From an uncultured Corynebacterium sp. (GTDB lineage Bacteria > Actinomycetota > Actinomycetes > Mycobacteriales > Mycobacteriaceae), in assembly GCF_946221155.1 (NCBI RefSeq), contig NZ_CAMIAN010000022.1, forward strand, positions 1 through 33,615: a stretch of 33,615 nt of DNA. The letters run 5' to 3'. Below, in pieces: positions 23,701 through 30,605 of this stretch. Position 1 is the first letter of the stretch. Every line of letters begins with the position of its first letter. The notes below the pieces were generated by a model. That model searched no databases. It saw only the letters and a program-made list of their open reading frames with translations, and was not told where the DNA came from. A program made the translations under genes and the position numbers.

Positions 23701-23729
23701 ACACCAACACAAATGTAGGATCGACAACC

Positions 23730-24743
23730 ATGACTTCTGCTTATGGAAATGGATTTGCCACCCTGACCGATTCCGGCGATGTGCTGGATACCTGGTTCTT
23801 CGAGTTCGACCTGGGTTCAGCTGATACTTGCACCGCCGAGGCGGGCACGCAGGTGCTCGATCTTGGTGACGCCGACGCCACCGCCTCCGCCCCTGAATCC
23901 TTCCGTTCCCTGGCCAAGCTGGCTGGCGTGGACGAGATCCGCGGAACCCGCCGCGTGGCAGTGACCACCACCATTGCCGATCTGGATGCCCCGCCCGCCG
24001 ATGCGTACGAAGCTTACTTGCGCCTGCACCTGATCTCCGGGCGGAAGATCCAGCCCCACGGCTGCAACTTGGATGGCCTGTTCGGCCTTCTCAGCAACGT
24101 TGTGTGGACGAACCACGGCCCGTGCGCCGTCCCCGGTTTCGAGTCTGTCCGCGCCCGCCTACAGGCCGAGCGCGGTCCGGTGACTGTCTACAGCGTGGAT
24201 AAGTTCCCGCGCATGGTGGACTACGTGGTTCCCACGGGTGTGCGCATCGGCGATGCGGATCGCGTGCGCCTGGGCGCCCACCTGGCCGAGGGCACGACCG
24301 TCATGCACGAGGGCTTCGTTAACTTCAACGCGGGCACGCTGGGCTCCTCTATGGTCGAGGGCCGCATTTCCGGTGGGGTTGTCGTCGGCGACGGCTCCGA
24401 TATCGGCGGCGGTGCTTCCATCATGGGCACCCTGTCCGGTGGCGGCAAGGAGGTTATCTCCGTCGGTGAGCGTTGCCTGCTGGGCGCGAACTCCGGTGTG
24501 GGCATTTCCCTGGGTGACGACGTCACGGTCGAGGCCGGCCTGTACGTCACCTTCGGCACCAAGGTCACCCTGACCGGCGAGGTTGCCAAGCAGCTGGGCA
24601 AGCAAGAGGGCGATTCCGTCAAGGCATCCGAGCTCTCCGGGGCTAGCGGCATCCTGTTCCGCCGTAACTCCATCTCCGGCGCAGTCGAGGCTGTTGCAAA
24701 CGCCTCTGCCGTCGAGCTCAACGAGGCCCTACACGCCAATTAG
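23730..24743 (+). CDS. dapD: 2,3,4,5-tetrahydropyridine-2,6-dicarboxylate N-succinyltransferase
   Basis: Enzyme of 337 aa that succinylates tetrahydrodipicolinate with succinyl-CoA, the step before DapC and DapE in the lysine/diaminopimelate pathway. The N-terminal domain includes PHGCNLDGLFGLL and TNHGPC. The catalytic left-handed beta-helix is seen as hexapeptide repeats: VRIGDADRVRLGAHLAEGTT, MHEGFVNFNAGTLG, MVEGRISGGVVVGDGSDIGG and CLLGANSGVGISLGDD. This is the longer actinobacterial DapD. TAGGAT (23716-23721) ends 8 nt before the ATG, the same spacing as in dapE. The stop overlaps that of the convergent pseudouridine synthase gene, and the terminator lies inside that gene. Confidence 0.95.
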   Translation: MTSAYGNGFATLTDSGDVLDTWFFEFDLGSADTCTAEAGTQVLDLGDADATASAPESFRSLAKLAGVDEIRGTRRVAVTTTIADLDAPPADAYEAYLRLHLISGRKIQPHGCNLDGLFGLLSNVVWTNHGPCAVPGFESVRARLQAERGPVTVYSVDKFPRMVDYVVPTGVRIGDADRVRLGAHLAEGTTVMHEGFVNFNAGTLGSSMVEGRISGGVVVGDGSDIGGGASIMGTLSGGGKEVISVGERCLLGANSGVGISLGDDVTVEAGLYVTFGTKVTLTGEVAKQLGKQEGDSVKASELSGASGILFRRNSISGAVEAVANASAVELNEALHAN

Positions 24744-25612
24744 GGCAAGCTCCCCCACTGAGACCACGGGTCTTCCAGGCAGCGCTCAATTTCGATGCGC
24801 TGCCTGTTTTTTGTTGACGCCACCAGTGCCAACTCAATAGCGACGGCGCGCAAACGCAAGGCGCCCGCCCCGGGACGGTACTCCGGGTACGTGTCATCGC
24901 CGTAGATGGGAGCACCCAGGTGATTCATCAGAACCCGCAGCTGGTGCGTGTACCCCGTCAGGGGTTGTAATTCATACGCGGCAGTAGAAACACCCACATG
25001 CGAGGTTTTCGCGTGTGAATACTCCGCACCGGCACGGCTAGCGAGCTTCCGAATGCGGGTGACGGTCAGCCGTGACTTTTCACCGTCCACCACCTTCACC
25101 TGCGGATCGTCCTTGATCTTCAACATCGGCAGCCGCACCTCCTGCCACTGTGGTCCAATCTCCGGGATATCCGCTGCCAGCGCCTGGTACGTTTTGGAGA
25201 CTTCGCGGCGCTGGAATTGAGTCTGCAGGAACCCACGGGTATCCGGATTTCGTGCCAGCACCAGCAGGCCGCGAGTGTCCCGGTCCAGCCGATGAGCGGC
25301 CGCCAACTCGGGCTCCTGCAGGCGCACGCGCATCAAGGACTGTGCAGTCGCACGCAGCAGCCTGCCGTTGGGCGTAGACGGCAAGCCATGGGGCTTATCC
25401 ACCACCACGGCATCCGGGCCGGAATACACAACAGGAATGTCTGCCGCCAACAGCTCTGCGGGTTCTTCTGGGAAGTCGGGATAGACCCATGTGGGCGTCC
25501 GCCCCGAAAGAACGAGCCCCGGCGCCAGCACTGTGCCGGGTTCGTAGGGCGAATCACCCGCGGCGGCGGCCAGGTATGTGCGGCCATCGTCGGGAACGCG
25601 ACCGCTCAGCAT
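24740..25612 (-). CDS. RluA-type pseudouridine synthase (start uncertain)
   Basis: RNA pseudouridine synthase, 290 aa from the first ATG. The catalytic motif is A-A-H-R-L-D-R-D-T-R-G-L-L-V (active Asp in HRLDR). D-A-V-V-V-D-K-P-H-G-L-P and LQPLTGYTHQLRVLMNHLG are also family signatures. Exact target RNA position unknown. The frame stays open upstream of ATG 25612 and encodes R-W-R-P-P-P-R-H-G-V-S-A-V-K-S, which resembles the N-terminus of actinobacterial homologues, yet no ATG, GTG or TTG occurs in frame before dapC; CTG codons lie at 25681 and 25663. GGGAG lies just before the first CTG. The gene lies 77 nt or less after dapC on the same strand, and its stop overlaps that of dapD. Confidence 0.87.
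   Translation of the reverse strand: MLSGRVPDDGRTYLAAAAGDSPYEPGTVLAPGLVLSGRTPTWVYPDFPEEPAELLAADIPVVYSGPDAVVVDKPHGLPSTPNGRLLRATAQSLMRVRLQEPELAAAHRLDRDTRGLLVLARNPDTRGFLQTQFQRREVSKTYQALAADIPEIGPQWQEVRLPMLKIKDDPQVKVVDGEKSRLTVTRIRKLASRAGAEYSHAKTSHVGVSTAAYELQPLTGYTHQLRVLMNHLGAPIYGDDTYPEYRPGAGALRLRAVAIELALVASTKNRQRIEIERCLEDPWSQWGSLP
24776..24812 (+). terminator. Rho-independent terminator of dapD, inside the pseudouridine synthase gene
   Basis: A perfect 10-bp stem, CAGGCAGCGC (24776-24785) and GCGCTGCCTG (24797-24806), has an 11-nt loop and is followed by TTTTTT (24807-24812). It starts 33 nt past the dapD stop and lies within the 3' coding end of the convergent gene. No T run follows on the minus strand, so it acts on dapD only. 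Confidence 0.92.
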
Positions 25613-25689
25613 GGATTTAACGGCGGATACGCCATGGCGTGGTGGCGGGCGCCAGCGTTGCAGGGCGGGGATGGGGCTCAGAGCTCCCG

Positions 25690-26826
25690 CTACTGGGTGG
25701 CTGCGGAATCTTCGCCAGTCAGGCGGCGTGCAGCAGCCTCGATTCGCTCGTCGGTAGCGGTGAGGCCCACACGGACGAAGTTCTTTCCCTTCGGGCCATA
25801 GAAATCACCCGGGGCTACGAGGATGCCCTTGTCGGCCAGCTCGGCGACGGTCTCTCGTCCGTCGCGGCCCTGCGTGGCCCACAGGTACAGGCCACCGTCG
25901 GAATACTCGATGTCGAAGCCAGCCTGCAGCAGGGCAGCCCGCAGCAGGTCGCGGCGGTGGCGATACAGCTGCTTTTGCAGAATCTCGTGGCCGTCCTCTG
26001 CCAGGGCAGCCACCATCGCGGACTGGATCGGGCCAGGATTCATAAGACCCGCGTGGCGGCGGACGCCCAGCAGCTCCTGAATCAGTTCGCCGTCGCCGGC
26101 CAGCCAGCCCGCACGATAAGACGCCAGGTTGGAGGTCTTCGACAGCGAGTGCACCGCAATCAGATTGGTGAAGTCTCCCCCGCACACCTCCGGGTCCAGG
26201 ATCGACACGGGGCGCTCCTCACCCCAACCTAGGCCCAGGTAGCACTCGTCGGAGACGATGATGGTGCCGCGTTCCCGGGCGAACTCCACGAACTTGCGAA
26301 GGTGCTCCACACCCAGCACCTGACCGTGCGGGTTCGCCGGGGAATTCAGATAGATCAGCGCCGGAGTCTGCGGCCCCAACTTCAGCAGCGAATCGCTGCG
26401 CAGCACGTCTGCCCCTGCCAGTCGGGCGGAGACCTCATAGGTTGGGTAGGCCAGCTCCGGGATCACCACCGTGTGGCCCGCGCCAATCCCCAACAGGGTG
26501 GGCATCCAGGCGATGGCCTCCTTGGTGCCGATCACCGGCAACACCTGGGTATTGGCATCGAGCCCCTCCACTTGGAAGCGGCGCTCCATCGCCCCCACGA
26601 TGGCTTCCCGCAGCTCTGGGGTGCCCTTGGTCTGCGGGTATCCCGGCTCCGCGGCAGACTCCGTCAGCGCTAGCTGAATGGCCGGAGAGACCGGATCAAC
26701 AGGAGTGCCGACCGACAAATCCACAATCCCGTCTGGGTGGCTCTTCGCCTTGGCCTTCGCCTCGGCAAGCGAGTCCCATGGGAAGTCGGGCAGTCGGTCG
26801 GCTACTTTGGTGCGCTTCAAGGTCAT
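25690..26826 (-). CDS. dapC: N-succinyldiaminopimelate aminotransferase DapC
   Basis: PLP-dependent aminotransferase of 378 aa (fold type I, class I/II) that converts N-succinyl-2-amino-6-ketopimelate to N-succinyl-LL-diaminopimelate. The PLP lysine is in H-S-L-S-K-T-S-N-L. P-E-L-A-Y-P-T-Y, LNSPANPHGQV and the Asp in S-D-E-C-Y are also visible, with the substrate Arg near K-N-F-V-R-V-G-L. Naming as DapC rests on the conserved position beside fdxC and near dapD and dapE, and on the fit to the mycobacterial Rv1178 and C. glutamicum enzymes. Upstream is TATAAAGT, with TAAAGT (26838-26833) ending 6 nt before the ATG, so it seems to have its own leaderless promoter behind fdxC. Confidence 0.9.
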   Translation of the reverse strand: MTLKRTKVADRLPDFPWDSLAEAKAKAKSHPDGIVDLSVGTPVDPVSPAIQLALTESAAEPGYPQTKGTPELREAIVGAMERRFQVEGLDANTQVLPVIGTKEAIAWMPTLLGIGAGHTVVIPELAYPTYEVSARLAGADVLRSDSLLKLGPQTPALIYLNSPANPHGQVLGVEHLRKFVEFARERGTIIVSDECYLGLGWGEERPVSILDPEVCGGDFTNLIAVHSLSKTSNLASYRAGWLAGDGELIQELLGVRRHAGLMNPGPIQSAMVAALAEDGHEILQKQLYRHRRDLLRAALLQAGFDIEYSDGGLYLWATQGRDGRETVAELADKGILVAPGDFYGPKGKNFVRVGLTATDERIEAAARRLTGEDSAATQ

Positions 26827-26832
26827 GCTTGT

Positions 26833-26840
26833 ACTTTATA
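26833..26840 (-). promoter_or_regulatory. Candidate -10 of dapC (leaderless)
   Basis: TATAAAGT on the minus strand ends 6 nt before the dapC ATG at 26826. It is the best -10 look-alike in the 78-nt gap after fdxC; there is no Shine-Dalgarno between it and the ATG. No good -35 at the right distance. Confidence 0.5.
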
Positions 26841-26904
26841 CCGCCCTATTACTGGGCCCGGCGCTAACCGGTGCAAGAGTAGGGCGTCAATAAAGAAAAA
26901 GCAG

Positions 26905-27222
26905 TTAAGCCTGCGGCGGCAGGTTGGCGATCAGCTCCGCATCGAAGTCCTGCGGGCCCAGCTTGGCAGCACCGCCCGGGGAACCCAGATCGTCGAAGAA
27001 CGCGGCGTTCGCGTCGTTGTACTCTTCCCACTCGTCCGGCACGTCATCCTCGTAGAAGATGGCCTCCACCGGGCAGACGGGCTCGCATGCGCCGCAGTCC
27101 ACGCACTCATCCGGGTGGATGTACAGCATGCGCTTGCCCTCGTAGATGCAGTCAACGGGGCACTCTTCTACGCAAGCGCGGTCCAATACGTCTACACAGG
27201 GCTGCGCAATCGTGTAGGTCAT
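26905..27222 (-). CDS. fdxC: Seven-iron ferredoxin (3Fe-4S/4Fe-4S)
   Basis: Small acidic electron carrier of 105 aa. The first cluster site is C-x7-C-x3-C-P (PCVDVLDRACVEECP); the spacing suits a [3Fe-4S] cluster. The second is the classical C-x2-C-x2-C-x3-C-P (CVDCGACEPVCP) for a [4Fe-4S] cluster. The acidic C-terminal half (EDDVPDEWEEYNDANAAFF) is typical of actinobacterial FdxC. GGGTAGG about 10 nt before the ATG is a fair ribosome site. Partners are not encoded here; the link to dapC is positional and conserved in mycobacteria (Rv1177-Rv1178) and C. glutamicum. Confidence 0.95.
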   Translation of the reverse strand: MTYTIAQPCVDVLDRACVEECPVDCIYEGKRMLYIHPDECVDCGACEPVCPVEAIFYEDDVPDEWEEYNDANAAFFDDLGSPGGAAKLGPQDFDAELIANLPPQA

Positions 27223-27291
27223 CGTCTAAATACCTACCCTTTCTGGAAAGTTCGTCATACTCCACAGAGCTCTCTTCAAGCTTCTATTCTG

Positions 27292-27741
27292 TCACTTCGG
27301 CGGTTCCAGTGAAAACTGAGGGCGAAGTGGCCACGCGGCCGCTGCCATACCGACCACAAGCAGCAGCATAGACCACACGGTCTGCGGCATTAACGTCGCC
27401 TCGCCGAAAGGCAGCTCCGGCCACATCACCGCCAGCAGATAACCAGCCAGCCACACCAGCGCTGGAATGCCTGCAATCAGCTTGTTGTCGGTCCACAGAA
27501 GCGCGGTTTTGGTCACCGCACGGTTGAAGAAGAACGCAAACAGGAGCGTCCACGGCAATGGCACCAGTGTGTCCCCCACCGTAATGCGCGAGCCGATGTA
27601 TAAAACGCTGATAAACAGCCCGAACAGCGCGCCAATGGAGAGCCAGACGATGCCAGAAATGCGCTCAGAGCGCGTTGTATCTTGGCGTGCCTGGCTCTTG
27701 GTGGGGTGGCCCCAATTGGGCTCGTCCTTGATCGCGTTCAC
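27292..27741 (-). CDS. Small membrane protein of unknown function
   Basis: Protein of 149 aa with about four membrane helices (ISGIVWLSIGALFGLFISVL; PWTLLFAFFFNRAV; LIAGIPALVWLAGYLLAVMW; VWSMLLLVVGMAAAAW). It begins VNAIKDEPNWGHPTK from a GTG at 27741. This start is preferred to one 15 codons upstream because TAGGAT (27755-27750) ends 8 nt before it, as in dapD and dapE, and GGATGGA could also serve as a ribosome site. It lies between mshB (57 nt) and fdxC. The mycobacterial block has a small membrane protein next to mshB (Rv1171), which may be the same family. Confidence 0.75.
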   Translation of the reverse strand: MNAIKDEPNWGHPTKSQARQDTTRSERISGIVWLSIGALFGLFISVLYIGSRITVGDTLVPLPWTLLFAFFFNRAVTKTALLWTDNKLIAGIPALVWLAGYLLAVMWPELPFGEATLMPQTVWSMLLLVVGMAAAAWPLRPQFSLEPPK

Positions 27742-27798
27742 GTCGATCCATCCTAGTGCCCGACCCGGCAAGACCTTCAAGTCCACGCGGTTGAGGGC

Positions 27799-28773
27799 CT
27801 AACTCTCCAGCGCACGAGCGAAGAAATCCTCCGGCACGCCGGGGGCTGTCCAGCCCAATCGATAGCTTTCGCTGTCCAGCAAAGGCTGTGTGATGAGGTT
27901 TGAAAGACAGAACAGCGTGGCGGCCGTGGGCGCCGGCGGGTTAGAGTCCCGCGACTGGTCGTTGACGTCCGAGGCCGTACCATCGGCCACCCAAATCTGG
28001 GTGGCGTGGGCGCGCATAGCGGCCTGCTTGGCTGCCACATCCTCGGCGGTGCCGTGGACCACCACATCCACCTCCGCAGAGGAAACGGTGGCGATCTCCC
28101 CAGCGGTAGGCAGGGTCCAGCCTTCGGGCACGGCCGCCGGGTCATCGCCGAGGCCCTGCATGCCCTCGGCGAATTTCTCTTCTTCCGTTACGCACCACAG
28201 CACCTGGCTGGGAACAAAGCCGTCTGCGCTACTCAACCGTCGCACGGCCTCGTGCACAATGCGGTGCGCCTGCTTATGGTCCGGGTGCCCGTATCCACCG
28301 TCAGCTGCGTACGTCAGGATCACTTCCGGCCGGATGCGCTGAATCTGCTGGATCAACTGTTCAACCTGCGAATCCAGCAGGTCCTGGGCCGCCTCACCCT
28401 TCCGCGCAAAAGCCCGCGGGTGGCGGATGGACTCGCTGCCTTCCATACCCGAATCCCGCCACGCACCGCAGCCGCCCAGAAGATTCGGCCCGTGTTGAAC
28501 CCCCAGCGCGCTGAGCGCACGCTGCAGCTCCGCGATGCGATAACCACCGAGCATTCCCGTTCCCTGCTCATACTGCTGGGCGTCCACAAGAGCTTGGTAC
28601 TTCTCCCCGATCACCTCGCCTTCCTCGCCGAGGGTGCATGTCACTACAGCAACGTCGTGCCCCAATCGCCGTGCCTTGGCCAGTGCCAGGCCCGTCCACA
28701 GGGTCTCGTCGTCCGGGTGCGCATGCACCGCCATCACGGTGATCTTCTGTGTTTCGGCGGGGGTGCTGGTCAC
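27799..28773 (-). CDS. mshB: Mycothiol biosynthesis deacetylase MshB
   Basis: Zinc enzyme of 324 aa (LmbE/PIG-L family) that deacetylates GlcNAc-Ins to GlcN-Ins in mycothiol synthesis, the main thiol of actinobacteria. Zinc ligands are in A-H-P-D-D-E and in G-Y-G-H-P-D-H-K-Q; the Asp of the first motif is also the catalytic base. TLGEEGEVIGEKYQAL and M-L-G-G-Y-R-I are typical of MshB rather than of the related Mca. The start is GTG at 28773 with GGAGGA 8 nt upstream. That site overlaps the end of lpqW, whose stop is only 3 nt away, so the two are translationally coupled. Confidence 0.93.
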   Translation of the reverse strand: MTSTPAETQKITVMAVHAHPDDETLWTGLALAKARRLGHDVAVVTCTLGEEGEVIGEKYQALVDAQQYEQGTGMLGGYRIAELQRALSALGVQHGPNLLGGCGAWRDSGMEGSESIRHPRAFARKGEAAQDLLDSQVEQLIQQIQRIRPEVILTYAADGGYGHPDHKQAHRIVHEAVRRLSSADGFVPSQVLWCVTEEEKFAEGMQGLGDDPAAVPEGWTLPTAGEIATVSSAEVDVVVHGTAEDVAAKQAAMRAHATQIWVADGTASDVNDQSRDSNPPAPTAATLFCLSNLITQPLLDSESYRLGWTAPGVPEDFFARALES

Positions 28774-28776
28774 GAG

Positions 28777-30603
28777 TTAATCCTCCTGGAGCGCGTTTTC
28801 TGCGGCGTTGCGTTTGTTTTCCTCGATAGGGCTCAGAGTCCACCGCGAGGCCGAGATCAATACCGAGCTGCTGTTGTCCAGCGGCCAGTCTTCCAGCCCC
28901 GGAGTCGGTCCGTTAAGCCTGTCCGACGTCACCACGGTATAGCGGTCGGTCAGGAGCGGTAGCACCGTGGAGATCTCCGCAATCCGTTCGTCCAGCTTCT
29001 CCCGCTCACCATCAAGTTCGGCGCGGCCTTCGCTGAGTTTGCTTAGGCGTTCTTCCAGGTTGCGGTCGCAGGTGCCGCTGAGGTTGCCGCCCTTTGGGAT
29101 GTTGGAGTGTGACGCCCCTTCGTCCCCGCTATTGCTACCCTCAGCTGGGTTTTTCGCATCTGAGTCATCGGACGGCTCCAGAGAACCTTCTTCTTCGGGC
29201 GAAGTGGTGCAACCGTACTGTTCCACATAGTCGAATGTGGCCTGCGGGCTACGTTGCCACGTCACCACGCCGTCGATCTCCCCCTTCTCCACAGCTGAGC
29301 CGAGGATCTCCCCCGCATTTCCAGTGCGCACGGTGGCGGGAATTCCGGAGTGCAGCAGCTGATCCACGACAAAGCGGGCGGCATCCACTGCTACCTGATC
29401 GTCAGTGACTGCGCCGATGACGATACCGTCGGGGCGTTCCTCGGACTGCAGGTCCCGTGGCATCTCCGTGGTGGTCTTCGGGGTGACGTTCCAGTGCGGG
29501 GCCTCTACTTCCGGATCCTGGGAGACAATCCGTGCGATCCTCTCCGCATTGATCACCCCCAGCACCCGGCGGCGGACTTCCTGGTCTACAAAGATCGGAC
29601 TGGCTTGGTTGAGCTGCAGGTTCAGCTGCACTCCCCGGGCCGTGTTGCGCATCTGCGTATAGGGCAGCTGGTTCAGTGCCAAGTCAGTGGTGGCCGTCCG
29701 GTGCGTCATATACATCTGGATCTGCTGAGTGCGCATCATCTGAGCACCTGTGGATACATCTGGCACCGCTGTGAAGCGGATAATGTCCGTCTTAGCCGCC
29801 TTCGACCCCCAATAGCGGTCGTTACGCTGCAGTTCCAGCAGGCCGCGCCCCTCGTCCACAGATTTCACGGAGAACTGCCCCGCGGACGCGACGGATCCAC
29901 CGTCCATCATCGTGTCGAAGCTACGCCCCTCCGCCCGGTAAATATGGCTGGGCAATAGGTGCGTAAACAGTCGCTTCCAGGTGCTTAGAGGCTTATCGAA
30001 GGTGACCTTGAAACTCTTTTCCTTCTTCTCCGGCTCGATGGAAGTGATGTGGCGGTACAGGCCCTTTGCCTCTGCGAGAGGCTCGTCCACCATCGCTTTG
30101 CTGAGGTACTGGAAGTCGGAAATGGTGATGGGCGTGCCATCGGACCACTGCGCCTCCGGCCGGAGGGTATAGACAACTTCCGTCGGGTGTTCCCGGTCGT
30201 TCGGTTTGACCTCACTGATCAGATCAACGTTGAGGTTCTCCCCCATCGAGCCATCTGTGTAGACACTCGGCAGAGTCAGGTCGGCGACCGCCGCCACTAC
30301 CGGGTTCCGATTGCCCACCAAGTGCGGATTGAGGTTGCCAGTAAAGCGGTCAACGCCCACGGTGATCTCCCGCAAACTCTCATCGACCGGCTGCGGCTGC
30401 TGGGTTTGAGTGGAGGCGGACGGGTCTTCCACCGTCGGAGCCTCGCCCGGATTCGCCTGGCAAGCGGCCAGCGTTAAGACGAGGGCCGCCGACGTCAGGG
30501 TGGTCGCGGCGGTGGGCGTCACACCCCAAAAACCGCGGCGGCGAGTGCCGAAGGAACGGCGCGCCGACGAGCTAGACAATGGAAAGAGCGAGAACAAGGG
30601 CAA
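28777..30603 (-). CDS. lpqW: LpqW-like lipoprotein, peptide-binding-protein fold
   Basis: Lipoprotein of about 608 aa built like an oligopeptide-binding protein (SBP family 5), with TEVVYTLRPEAQWSDGTPI and F-K-V-T-F-D-K-P-L. In mycobacteria and C. glutamicum LpqW steers lipomannan/lipoarabinomannan synthesis rather than importing peptides; no permease genes are nearby. The signal has an Arg-rich n-region (ARRSFGTRRRGFW) and a lipobox L-A-A-C at residue 48 if TTG 30603 is the start. That TTG lies 2 nt after the typA stop without a clear ribosome site; TTG 30579 is an alternative. The R-R-S-F pattern could mark Tat export. A Ser/Asp/Glu-rich insert (PEEEGSLEPSDDSDAKNPAE) and a late coiled coil (LSKLSEGRAELDGEREKLDE) are seen. 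Identity also rests on its place between typA and mshB. Confidence 0.82.
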   Translation of the reverse strand: MPLFSLFPLSSSSARRSFGTRRRGFWGVTPTAATTLTSAALVLTLAACQANPGEAPTVEDPSASTQTQQPQPVDESLREITVGVDRFTGNLNPHLVGNRNPVVAAVADLTLPSVYTDGSMGENLNVDLISEVKPNDREHPTEVVYTLRPEAQWSDGTPITISDFQYLSKAMVDEPLAEAKGLYRHITSIEPEKKEKSFKVTFDKPLSTWKRLFTHLLPSHIYRAEGRSFDTMMDGGSVASAGQFSVKSVDEGRGLLELQRNDRYWGSKAAKTDIIRFTAVPDVSTGAQMMRTQQIQMYMTHRTATTDLALNQLPYTQMRNTARGVQLNLQLNQASPIFVDQEVRRRVLGVINAERIARIVSQDPEVEAPHWNVTPKTTTEMPRDLQSEERPDGIVIGAVTDDQVAVDAARFVVDQLLHSGIPATVRTGNAGEILGSAVEKGEIDGVVTWQRSPQATFDYVEQYGCTTSPEEEGSLEPSDDSDAKNPAEGSNSGDEGASHSNIPKGGNLSGTCDRNLEERLSKLSEGRAELDGEREKLDERIAEISTVLPLLTDRYTVVTSDRLNGPTPGLEDWPLDNSSSVLISASRWTLSPIEENKRNAAENALQED

Positions 30604-30605
30604 CT

